Shown in pieces: positions 1 to 5,783 of a stretch of 8,386 bases of DNA. The first letter of the stretch is position 1. Each line of letters starts with the position of its first letter. The stretch covers positions 1-8,386 of the forward strand of contig PXDL01000096.1 of the NCBI GenBank assembly GCA_003566395.1. Direction: 5' to 3'. The notes below the pieces were generated by a model. It saw only the letters and a program-made list of their open reading frames with translations. It did not search any database and had not been told where the DNA came from. The position numbers and the translations under genes were made by a program. Origin of the DNA: Balneolia bacterium. GTDB lineage: Bacteria; Bacteroidota; Rhodothermia; Balneolales; Cyclonatronaceae.

Positions 1-554
1 CCGGCAGATACGCCTCCGGCTTCGGTGAATGCACCTCCCGCATAGATATCGTCATCTACCCTCATTAACGAAAGAACAGGCCCGTTCAGACCTTCGCCAA
101 GCGAATACCAGGAACCGGTCTCGGGATCATACATCGCGATGCTATTCATTGGTGAGCCGGAAACCGAGTCGAAAAAACCGCCCAGTATCAGTTTCGATTC
201 ATACTCTACAAGAGAAACGGCAACCCCGTCTATCTCGCCTTCAAGAGATTGCCATGTGTTGTTTTCAATATCGTACCGTGCAATTCGATTTATAAACTGA
301 TTGCCGATTAAAGAAAAACCACCCGATATATATAAATACCCATCAATTACCACAGAGGCATCAACCGTTACATTTGCCCCCCCAAACCATGATTCGGGGA
401 AATCCCAGTTTTCGTTTGCCTCATGAAGATCTGAGTTTAAACTGAAATCGTTGAATGTCCGGTTATCCGACTGTGCACCGACGGTTTCCATAACAAATAT
501 AAGTCCTGCTGCCATAACCAAAACTGATAAGACCCTTCTGACTTGATTTTTCAT
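1..554 (-). CDS. Secreted beta-propeller (kelch-like repeat) protein, partial (C-terminus beyond window)
   Basis: An open frame reads from an ATG at 554 to the left edge without a stop, giving 184 N-terminal residues. Residues 1-27 form a classic signal peptide: MKNQVRR, then a hydrophobic core, then cleavage after VGA before QS. This supports the chosen start. The mature part holds regularly spaced blade-like repeats. LYISGGF (about residue 74), LILGGFF (about 122) and IYAGGAF (about 170) are exactly 48 residues apart. Each is followed by a small-residue turn and then N-x-IA-x-YD...W-x-SL-x-G. That GG-F / N-IA-YD / W-LG pattern is typical of secreted kelch-like or delta-60-like beta-propellers in Bacteroidota and relatives, which often carry a C-terminal secretion-sorting domain. 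That end is not visible here. Ligand or function cannot be deduced. The gene lies 389 bp downstream of the DUF5777 gene and probably has its own promoter. Confidence 0.85.
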   Translation of the reverse strand, partial: MKNQVRRVLSVLVMAAGLIFVMETVGAQSDNRTFNDFSLNSDLHEANENWDFPESWFGGANVTVDASVVIDGYLYISGGFSLIGNQFINRIARYDIENNTWQSLEGEIDGVAVSLVEYESKLILGGFFDSVSGSPMNSIAMYDPETGSWYSLGEGLNGPVLSLMRVDDDIYAGGAFTEAGGVSA

Positions 555-943
555 TTTTCTATCATTGAGGTGAATAGCACCCAAATATTTCGCTTTCATA
601 TCCGGAAATATTTGTATTTAATTATTTTTAACTAAAATAGTATAAACCTTAAGGACAAGCTATTGTTTCATTGCCACAAACTTTTGAATGCTTCCCCAAC
701 GTTGTCGGTTGTAAAAACCACGATTCAGTGAAACTCAGATCATATCGATCCTGAACGAAGCCCTAACTGGAACAAAAATAGCAGATTTATGACGCCGGAA
801 CGTTCAAGGCTATCAGATCAAACATATGCGCTCATATCGCATTTTTGCGGATATAGATTTAATATCGTCAGGAGAGCCCGTAACAAACTTCCAGACGTTG
901 TCTTATGGTGTTAACATTTATATACCGCTCACACCCGTCCCGC
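555..943. other. 389-bp intergenic region with no convincing gene
   Basis: This gap separates the end of the cytochrome/YceI/DUF5777 operon from the beta-propeller gene. Near the beta-propeller gene it contains the inverted repeat 582-614, annotated separately. A weak Bacteroidota-type promoter candidate for that gene lies on the minus strand: TTG at 658-656 and TATTTTAG at 639-632 (one mismatch to TAnnTTTG). Its 16-bp spacer is slightly short. At 834-854 an 8-bp stem with one bulge and a TTTT loop can form, but no T-run follows on the minus strand, so it is a poor terminator. GATCCTGAACGAAG at 747-760 resembles one arm of a common intergenic palindromic repeat, but no second arm is present. 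The short open frames here lack family features. Confidence 0.6.
582..614. promoter_or_regulatory. Perfect 10-bp inverted repeat upstream of beta-propeller gene (candidate operator)
   Basis: CAAATATTTC (582-591) and GAAATATTTG (605-614) are perfect reverse complements separated by 13 bp. They lie 28 to 60 bp upstream of the ATG at 554. Each arm contains the self-palindromic octamer AAATATTT, and the octamer centres are 23 bp apart, about two helical turns. This suits a pair of dimer sites as well as an RNA hairpin. No regulator is identified. Confidence 0.45.
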
Positions 944-1834
944 TCAAAGTTTGGGTTTCCGGATCGTAAATGCTCTCGAAATATTGAAACCGAAGTAAAT
1001 ATCTCCCTCGAATAAATTACTTTTGGTTTCCGTGATAAAGCCCCGTTCAAAAAACGGCTGGGTATTGGTGATATGTAGCTGAAATACATGCCCGCCGGTT
1101 TCTATATCAAAACCGAGCAAAATTGGACTATCAAAATTCCTGGCTGTTTCCCTGGTAAAGAGATGAAAATATTCTGCGTTGAATGTGATTCTGTTGCTCA
1201 ATCTAAAGCGTCCTCCGATGCCGAGCGCATAAATATCATTCGGATCCCTTTCGGTTTCTACCAGGTTTTTGTGGATCATGGTAGGAGAGAGCTGCAGAGA
1301 CAAGGTGTTTGAAAATTTGCGGGCAATCAGCAGCTGACCTGCATAGGAAAGGCGGGATGAAAAATAGTTTTCCCGATCCGGTTCCCGCCAGTGCAGCGAA
1401 TTCACATAGATTCCGGTAAAAACCGAAAGTGTGACCGGCATTACCCGGGCACCGCTTGATTGCCGGAGGATTTTATACTTAACAGACCCGTCGTAGGTCT
1501 TTTCGAATGAACTGCGCCCAAGCCCCAGCGCCAGCCGATCGTTGACGCCGTACTCAAACCCCAGCCGTATAGTGGATTGATCAAGCCCCCAGAGCTCATA
1601 AGCACCCGTATTCAACCGCCCGAACCTGTGGCTTATCACAAACAACAGAACGCCGGAGTGCGGGTTTTCAATGGATTGACCGCTAACGATCCGTGTTGTT
1701 TTAAACGTAGCGTAGGTGTACTCGGTAACCGGCTCCTCCGTTTCATCCAGTAAATCCATCAAACCCTGTGCGTGTAATCCGGTTGCGAAAACACAGGAAA
1801 ATCCGATTAACCATATGATAAGCTTTAACTTCAT
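944..1834 (-). CDS. DUF5777-family outer-membrane beta-barrel protein
   Basis: The product has 296 residues. A signal peptide (about residues 1-22, cleavage after LHA before QG) is followed by a long run of alternating amphipathic strands rich in aromatic and Arg/Asn residues. These include HSGVLLFVISHRFG, IRLGFEYGVNDRLALGLGRSSFEKTYDG and KYKILRQ. The opening strand with its HRFG element and the GV-DRLALGLG segment are the hallmarks I associate with DUF5777 beta-barrels. These are expected in the outer membrane and have no known biochemical function. The start ATG overlaps the TAA stop of the upstream YceI gene by one base (TAATG), so translation is probably coupled. It is the last gene of a five-gene operon with two c-type cytochromes, an OB-fold protein and YceI. 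Its likely role is the outer-membrane component of that envelope system, which is an inference. No clear terminator follows the stop. Confidence 0.8.
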   Translation of the reverse strand: MKLKLIIWLIGFSCVFATGLHAQGLMDLLDETEEPVTEYTYATFKTTRIVSGQSIENPHSGVLLFVISHRFGRLNTGAYELWGLDQSTIRLGFEYGVNDRLALGLGRSSFEKTYDGSVKYKILRQSSGARVMPVTLSVFTGIYVNSLHWREPDRENYFSSRLSYAGQLLIARKFSNTLSLQLSPTMIHKNLVETERDPNDIYALGIGGRFRLSNRITFNAEYFHLFTRETARNFDSPILLGFDIETGGHVFQLHITNTQPFFERGFITETKSNLFEGDIYFGFNISRAFTIRKPKL

Positions 1835-2391
1835 TAGTTCATTTTCTTAAGTGGTACTTCAACCGTTACCTCAACGACCTCAGCAATATTATTTACTACC
1901 GCCGTTGGAATTCTGATATTGTAATCTGCAACTGCAATATCGAAGGTGCTTTTTCCAAGAATTTCTTCACCGTTGACAATAAATGTTCCGGTTTTTGAAA
2001 TGCTTCGGGTCACATCCCTTATGGTCAGCTCCCCTTCAACCTGAGCTACATATTCTCCGGGGACTGAAAAATTAATTTCATCTATATTAGTAATCCTGCC
2101 CTGAAAACTCGCATTGGGATATTTATGTGACTCGATATAATTTTCGTTAAAATGTTCCTGCATCAGAGCTTTTTCGAAATTAAACGAGCGCATCACAACC
2201 CGGAACACAAACTCGCCGGTTTCAGTATTGATCACACTACTTACCTGCCGGTTAACAGCTTCGATATTTTCAAGGGGTGCTTCAGAGTAAAAACGGATCA
2301 TTCCGTTTCGGGTCATATAGTTTTGTGCAACCACATCGTGGTACATCATTACAAGTACGGAAAGCAGCAACAAGGTCTTTAGATATTTCAT
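1834..2391 (-). CDS. YceI-family periplasmic lipid/isoprenoid-binding protein
   Basis: The product has 185 residues, a normal length for YceI. Residues 1-22 are a signal peptide (MKYLKTLLLLS..., cleavage after VVA before QN). The mature protein shows the YceI pattern. The first strand is GMIRFYSEAPLENIEAVN. Then comes FVFRVVMRSFNFEKALMQEHF followed by Y-I-E-S-x-K-Y-P-x-A-S-F-x-G. Next is the EGELTIRDVTRSIS strand, in which the family usually has G-LTi-G-TK, and finally a terminal VEVTVEVPL strand. YceI proteins have a lipocalin-like barrel that binds polyisoprenoid or quinone-like amphiphiles in the periplasm. The gene lies 40 bp downstream of the OB-fold gene and overlaps the DUF5777 start by one base. 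Among c-type cytochromes, a role in carrying or sequestering a lipid or quinone ligand is plausible but inferred. Confidence 0.9.
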   Translation of the reverse strand: MKYLKTLLLLSVLVMMYHDVVAQNYMTRNGMIRFYSEAPLENIEAVNRQVSSVINTETGEFVFRVVMRSFNFEKALMQEHFNENYIESHKYPNASFQGRITNIDEINFSVPGEYVAQVEGELTIRDVTRSISKTGTFIVNGEEILGKSTFDIAVADYNIRIPTAVVNNIAEVVEVTVEVPLKKMN

Positions 2392-2431
2392 AGTATTACT
2401 ATTTGGTGAATATTGATATATAAAATGAGGT

Positions 2432-2860
2432 TCAGTTTACTATCGAGCAGTGCTCCAAAATCACATCAGAGCCGGAAAATCCGGAACAAAATCCTTTGAT
2501 TTGAACGTCCGATCCGATCAGCATTTCTGCTTTTTCAACATGATTATCCAGGAGCGTGCAGCGAATGCCCTCCGGACCGAACAGGCCGTCGCCGAAAGCA
2601 AGAACAGCGATATTCAGTGAATTAGTGGATTCTATAAAGTCAATTTTACCGGATAACTCCACGACATTGCCGTTATACTTTAACTCAGCCTGCTCTTGGG
2701 TATCTGTGAAAGCACTATAAAATTCGGACGCGGTAAGCTTGAAATCCGGCTTTGCTTGTTCAAAATTCGTATGCGGTTTGTTGTAAACGAAGAAATACAC
2801 AGCGGCTAAGGCCAACAGGCCGGCCAGCGAGATCAGGGATGCAATTTTCAGCAGTTTCAT
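2432..2860 (-). CDS. Membrane-anchored OB-fold protein (tRNA_anti-like family)
   Basis: The product has 142 residues. One N-terminal hydrophobic segment (about residues 5-25) is followed by YNKPHTNFEQAKPDFKLTAS, then an acidic helix (SEFYSAFTDTQEQAELKY), then a compact beta domain with GNVVELSGKIDFIES, GIRCTLLD, GSDVQIKGFCSGF and DVILEHCSIV. This order (KPH motif, LTA helix, KY-G-x-V-x-x-SG strand, KG-C-x-GF, DV-L-x-C) matches the small tRNA_anti-like OB-fold proteins of Bacteroidota-type bacteria. Despite the family name, there is no evidence of tRNA binding, and the topology places the domain in the periplasm. Cys125 and Cys138 are close in the fold, and with Cys101 could form disulfides. 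It sits between the cytochrome genes (28-bp gap) and YceI (40-bp gap). Its function is unknown. Confidence 0.8.
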   Translation of the reverse strand: MKLLKIASLISLAGLLALAAVYFFVYNKPHTNFEQAKPDFKLTASEFYSAFTDTQEQAELKYNGNVVELSGKIDFIESTNSLNIAVLAFGDGLFGPEGIRCTLLDNHVEKAEMLIGSDVQIKGFCSGFSGSDVILEHCSIVN

Positions 2861-2888
2861 AACGATTGAGGTATGGGTTAGAAGAATT

Positions 2889-3293
2889 TTATTCTTGAGG
2901 GGCGCCGGATTCTATCCAGGAATTTATTTGAGCCAGGTCACATGAGGGAAGCTGATTAAGCCCAAGAGGCATCGGAGTAAACCCCGGCTCATGATTTATG
3001 GCACCGAATAAACGCCCGTTTTCGGCTACCGTCACCAAACCCTGATACGTTGAGGTAATAACATTTCCCGAAGGATTACCTGGATTGTGGCAGGAATTAC
3101 AATGGGTCTGCATCAATTCCGATACAAAGTTTTGATACGTAATCCGTGCCGGAGGATCACAGAACCCGTCGTCGGGATAGAGGTACTCCTCGTTATCATA
3201 GAAACAGGATGTGGCCAAAAACAGGGTCATAATGCATACAAGCGTTAGTTTTTTTGAGTATTTAGTATTCGGCTCAGTCATCGGGCAATCCAT
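2889..3293 (-). CDS. Small single-heme c-type cytochrome lipoprotein
   Basis: The product has 134 residues from the ATG at 3293. A second ATG at 3281 (Met5) would shorten it by four residues and is at least as likely, because it overlaps the upstream stop by only 8 bp rather than 20. The N-terminus is a lipoprotein signal: a hydrophobic stretch ending in the lipobox LATS-Cys30, followed by acidic residues (DNEE). The mature domain has a single heme-attachment site CNSCH (65-69) and a downstream NHEPG-x-TPMP segment in which Met108 is the likely distal ligand. It ends in a WIESGAP helix, as in PSCyt1/c-type cytochrome domains. Cys45 and Cys118 flank the heme domain and may form a disulfide. 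It closely resembles the second domain of the preceding gene, so it probably arose by duplication. The predicted role is electron transfer at the outer face of a membrane; the donor and acceptor are not known. Confidence 0.85.
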   Translation of the reverse strand: MDCPMTEPNTKYSKKLTLVCIMTLFLATSCFYDNEEYLYPDDGFCDPPARITYQNFVSELMQTHCNSCHNPGNPSGNVITSTYQGLVTVAENGRLFGAINHEPGFTPMPLGLNQLPSCDLAQINSWIESGAPQE

Positions 3294-3999
3294 CTAAAAT
3301 CCATCGTTCAATTTGATCGGCCTGGCATTCATCCATTTTACCACCGCCTTTAGGCATAGGTACGTAACCCGGCTCATGCCGGATTGCTCCCATCAGCCGC
3401 CCGCTCTCCGCCATACTTTTTACGGTTTGATAAGTATCCAGACGAATTCCACCCTGGGGAGAAGAGCCGCCGTGGCAGCTTACACATCCGTTTAGGGCCA
3501 GGTTTGGTAATACGACTCCGGAAAAGGTGACTTCGTCCAGGTCACAACGATCTTCAACACAATCCAGATTTTGGGCGCCTTGCAGAATCCACAGCCTGAT
3601 CCGTTCGATCTGCTCCGGAAGCAGGGGATCGTTAGGAGGCGGGGGCATGCGGTCATCCGGGTCGTCATCTACGAGTACTTCGTATAAATCACTGTTTTCG
3701 GGTCTGCCGGGGCGCACATCTCCCGTTTCCATTACTGATTCATAATCTGTCAGCCGAACGCCGTCCTGCTGCGTATTCGCGTCATGGCATCCCGCCCTGC
3801 CACAGCTTGCCCCCAACAGCGGAAGAAGCTCCTTATTAAAATACACCGTATCGGGATGGCAGAAATTGACCACATCCGGTTCCGGACCGGTATCGGCATC
3901 CACCGGGTGGTGTTTACAGGAATATGAGAGCAGGCCGAGGACTGCAATAATCCAGATAAGCAGTACTAATGTATAAGTATTTGGCCGGTCGGAATACAC
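3274..3999 (-). CDS. Two-domain (di-heme) PSCyt1-like c-type cytochrome, membrane- or lipid-anchored
   Basis: The product has 241 residues. The start is GTG at 3999; no in-frame ATG lies between it and the upstream stop, and this start gives a good export signal. A hydrophobic segment (11-27) ends in LSYS-Cys28, an imperfect lipobox. Domain 1 has a CX4CH heme site (Cys66-GRAG-Cys71-His72), then GVRL, a PGRPENSDLYEVL segment, and Met118 in an RMPPPP motif. It ends with LLPEQIERIRLWILQGA, all typical of PSCyt1 (planctomycete cytochrome C) domains. Domain 2 has canonical CVSCH (172-176), then GGIRLDTY, HEPG-x-VPMP (Met215) and a WILDGLP end. It resembles the next gene's product more than domain 1. 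It is the first gene of the five-gene envelope operon and overlaps the next gene. It is likely a periplasmic electron carrier. A role as an oxidase or peroxidase subunit cannot be excluded, but no catalytic domain is visible. Confidence 0.85.
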   Translation of the reverse strand: MYSDRPNTYTLVLLIWIIAVLGLLSYSCKHHPVDADTGPEPDVVNFCHPDTVYFNKELLPLLGASCGRAGCHDANTQQDGVRLTDYESVMETGDVRPGRPENSDLYEVLVDDDPDDRMPPPPNDPLLPEQIERIRLWILQGAQNLDCVEDRCDLDEVTFSGVVLPNLALNGCVSCHGGSSPQGGIRLDTYQTVKSMAESGRLMGAIRHEPGYVPMPKGGGKMDECQADQIERWILDGLPDD

Positions 4000-4029
4000 A
4001 ATTTCAGGAGTTAAAATCGTAGCATTAAA

Positions 4030-4062
4030 TGAATCGCAACCAAACGTTCTTCACGCGATTCA
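4030..4062. promoter_or_regulatory. 8-bp perfect inverted repeat upstream of cytochrome operon
   Basis: TGAATCGC (4030-4037) and GCGATTCA (4055-4062) are perfect reverse complements with a 17-bp spacer. The element lies 31 to 63 bp upstream of the GTG start at 3999. The spacer itself contains the palindrome AACGTT (4043-4048). It could be an operator or a 5'-leader hairpin of the cytochrome operon. No convincing promoter hexamers were recognised around it. Confidence 0.4.
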
Positions 4063-4090
4063 AAATGGGTGTTCTACACGCTATACAGTT

Positions 4091-4108
4091 GGGGTATGGG
4101 GCTACCCC
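4091..4108. promoter_or_regulatory. GGGGTA-N6-TACCCC dyad upstream of cytochrome operon (candidate operator)
   Basis: GGGGTA (4091-4096) and TACCCC (4103-4108) form a perfect 6-bp dyad. A second GGGG (4098-4101) lies within the spacer, so an overlapping alternative, TA-n-GGG-N4-CCC-n-TA, also exists. The site lies about 92-109 bp upstream of the operon start codon, where an activator could bind. The TACCCCT arm also fits the NarL-type heptamer TACYYMT, but the arrangement is not the classic one, so the regulator is unassigned. Confidence 0.35.
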
Positions 4109-4181
4109 TAATCCGACCTAACAACTTCACGAATTTACAAATAGCCTTCAAGCCCCCTAAATGACCGGACACATTCTAAAC

Positions 4182-4211
4182 TTGAAAGGTTTAAAAATCT
4201 CAACCTTTCAA
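4182..4211 (-). terminator. Perfect 10-bp hairpin after the receiver-PP2C gene (probable transcript end)
   Basis: TTGAAAGGTT (4182-4191) and AACCTTTCAA (4202-4211) are perfect reverse complements with a 10-nt loop. On the minus strand the hairpin begins 8 nt after the TAA/TGA region of the phosphatase gene, which ends at 4219. Only a short T-run (GTTTAG) follows, so it is not a strong textbook intrinsic terminator. It may instead protect the 3' end of the signalling mRNA. Confidence 0.5.
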
Positions 4212-4218
4212 TTCTGCA

Positions 4219-5394
4219 TTACTCCCCCTGATAGCGAACCCCGAGCGCGGTGATGTCATCTGACTGTGGCTCGGCTCCTGAAAACTTCATTACTTCTAAA
4301 AACATCGTCTTGATTATTCCGGCAACCGGTTTGTCGGCGCATTTTGCTAATAAAGCTGCCAGGTGTTCTTCCTCATACTGCTCTTTTTCTTCATTTTCGG
4401 CTTCAGTTACGCCATCGGTAAAAGTAATAATGGAATCCCCCGGATTGAGGGTGACCGTTTGGCTTTCGTATCCGGCAAAACCGAACTTACCGAGCAGCAA
4501 CCCACCTACATTTTCCAGTTCCGTAACCGAGCCGTCTTTTCTTATGAGGAAGGGCAGATTGTGCCCTCCGTTGCAGTATGAAAATTCTCCGGTTTTCAGA
4601 TCCAACACACCGTAAAAAACAGTAACAAATGTAGCAATATCGCTGATGGGAATCAGCATCAGGTTTACCTTCGACAGGCACACCGCCGGATTATGCACTT
4701 CTGAGCCGATGGATTTTAGCATGGTATCGCACACCGCCATATAAATTGCGGCAGGCATTCCTTTACCGGCTACATCCCCGATGAAAAAAGCGAGTTTATC
4801 CTCCCCGATTTTAAAAAAATCGTAGAAATCGCCGCCCACGTGTTTGGCCGCAATCATGTGGGCGAATATATCAATCCGGGAATCATCAGGAAATGCGGGA
4901 AATTCTTTTTTCAGGATTTGCTGCTGGATTCGGGCGGCCATGTCGAGGTCGGTATTCATGGCATTGAGCTGCATTTCCATTTCCTCGGACTTTTCGATGC
5001 GCTCAATCTCGCTTATAGTTTTTTCGATGGTTGTCCGGAGGTCGCCAAAATCGATGGGCTTGGTTACGAAGTCATACGCGCCGCGATTCATAGCCGTGCG
5101 GATGTTTTCCATGTCTCCATAGGCCGATACCATAACGGTTTTGATACTATGCATCTTCAAAGCCTGCAGCTCGGAGAGCATCGTAAGTCCGTCCATTCCC
5201 GGCATATTGATGTCGCTGAGCACAAGGGAGACTTCCGGCGTTTCCTTTAGTACCGACAGGGCCTCCCGACCGTCTTCAGCGAACAAAAACTCATAGTCGC
5301 GTGATTTCACCTGTTGACGGAACCTCTGCAGCATCAAAATCTGAAGATCGGGTTCATCATCTACTACGAGTATCTTTCTGGATTTTGATGTCAT
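4219..5394 (-). CDS. Response regulator with PP2C/SpoIIE (RsbU-type) phosphatase output
   Basis: The product has 391 residues. An N-terminal receiver (about 6-125) has the acidic pocket Asp12-Asp13, the phospho-acceptor Asp61 in LSDINMPGMDG, Ser90 in VSAYGD and Lys112 in TKPID. A helical linker (about 120-165, ISEIERIEKSEEMEMQL then DLDMAARIQQQIL) leads to a SpoIIE/PP2C domain (about 175-388). The metal-binding residues are all present: GGDF (Asp189), FIGDVAGKG (Asp207), FTDGVTE (Asp327) and QSDDIT (Asp379/380). It is therefore predicted to be an active, phosphorylation-controlled Ser/Thr phosphatase. Relatives dephosphorylate STAS-type anti-anti-sigma factors in partner-switching pathways, but no such substrate gene is in this window. 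The ATG start overlaps the stop of the preceding receiver gene by 4 nt (ATGA), which suggests coupled expression. It is the last gene of the signalling operon and is followed by a hairpin. Confidence 0.93.
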   Translation of the reverse strand: MTSKSRKILVVDDEPDLQILMLQRFRQQVKSRDYEFLFAEDGREALSVLKETPEVSLVLSDINMPGMDGLTMLSELQALKMHSIKTVMVSAYGDMENIRTAMNRGAYDFVTKPIDFGDLRTTIEKTISEIERIEKSEEMEMQLNAMNTDLDMAARIQQQILKKEFPAFPDDSRIDIFAHMIAAKHVGGDFYDFFKIGEDKLAFFIGDVAGKGMPAAIYMAVCDTMLKSIGSEVHNPAVCLSKVNLMLIPISDIATFVTVFYGVLDLKTGEFSYCNGGHNLPFLIRKDGSVTELENVGGLLLGKFGFAGYESQTVTLNPGDSIITFTDGVTEAENEEKEQYEEEHLAALLAKCADKPVAGIIKTMFLEVMKFSGAEPQSDDITALGVRYQGE

Positions 5395-5783
5395 TTTGAT
5401 TCTCCCTTTTTGTTGATCATGTTCATGATTTCATCCTTTAATTTATTGAAGTCGATCGGTTTGGTAAAAAACGCCTTCGCACCCGACTCCACCGCGCGGT
5501 TATAATTTTCCTCATCGCCATAGGCCGATATCATACTTACTTTTACATCAGGATACTCAGATTTTATCCGCTCGAGCAGTTCAAGCCCTGACATGCCCGG
5601 CATATTAATGTCGGAAAACACATACACCACTTCAGGAGGATCGTGTTCATTAAGAAGGTTGAGGGCTTCCTGACCCGAAAATGCAAAAACAAGCTCAAGA
5701 TCACCGCTCCGGATCTCTTTTCTGAACTTCTGCCTGAACAACGCTTCGACGTCTTTTTCATCATCAACCACAAGAAATTTCAC
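5391..5783 (-). CDS. Stand-alone receiver-domain response regulator
   Basis: The product has 130 residues and is a single CheY-like receiver with no output domain. Visible active-site residues are Asp7-Asp8-Glu9, phospho-acceptor Asp58 in FSDINMPGMSG, Ser86 in ISAYGD and Lys108 in TKPID. The start is GTG at 5783. It immediately precedes the first beta strand (KFLVVDDE), and it overlaps the stop of the kinase gene as GTGA, so I favour it. The stop overlaps the next gene as ATGA. It is clearly paralogous to the receiver of the downstream phosphatase protein; both share SDINMPGM, SAYGD, TKPIDF and a long insert-like R-F-R/K-F-R basic helix after the acidic pocket. It probably accepts phosphate from the adjacent TPR kinase, or acts as an intermediate or phosphate sink. 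Confidence 0.92.
   Translation of the reverse strand: MKFLVVDDEKDVEALFRQKFRKEIRSGDLELVFAFSGQEALNLLNEHDPPEVVYVFSDINMPGMSGLELLERIKSEYPDVKVSMISAYGDEENYNRAVESGAKAFFTKPIDFNKLKDEIMNMINKKGESK

Noticed and set aside
29..295. 88-residue plus-strand open frame
   Set aside because: It is antisense to the beta-propeller gene, which has a signal peptide and clear repeats; this frame has Arg/Ser-rich random composition.
632..658. TTG-N16-TATTTTAG as a Bacteroidota-type promoter of the beta-propeller gene
   Set aside because: One mismatch in the -7 box and a spacer below the usual range in a very AT-rich stretch; too weak to list as a feature.
834..854. Bulged hairpin with TTTT loop as terminator of the DUF5777 operon
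   Set aside because: It lies 90 bp after the stop, has a bulge and is not followed by a T-run on the minus strand.
790..915. Plus-strand 41-codon open frame starting ATGACGCCGGAA in the intergenic region
   Set aside because: No ribosome site, family signature or conserved neighbour supports it; its composition is consistent with chance.
2882..2896. AAGAAT-TTT-ATTCTT hairpin over the stop codon of the small cytochrome
   Set aside because: It is short, AT-only-rich and has a 3-nt loop in an AT-rich context; the operon clearly continues 28 bp later.
4840..5250. 136-residue plus-strand open frame
   Set aside because: It is antisense to the receiver-PP2C gene, whose catalytic motifs are intact; no family features are seen in this frame.
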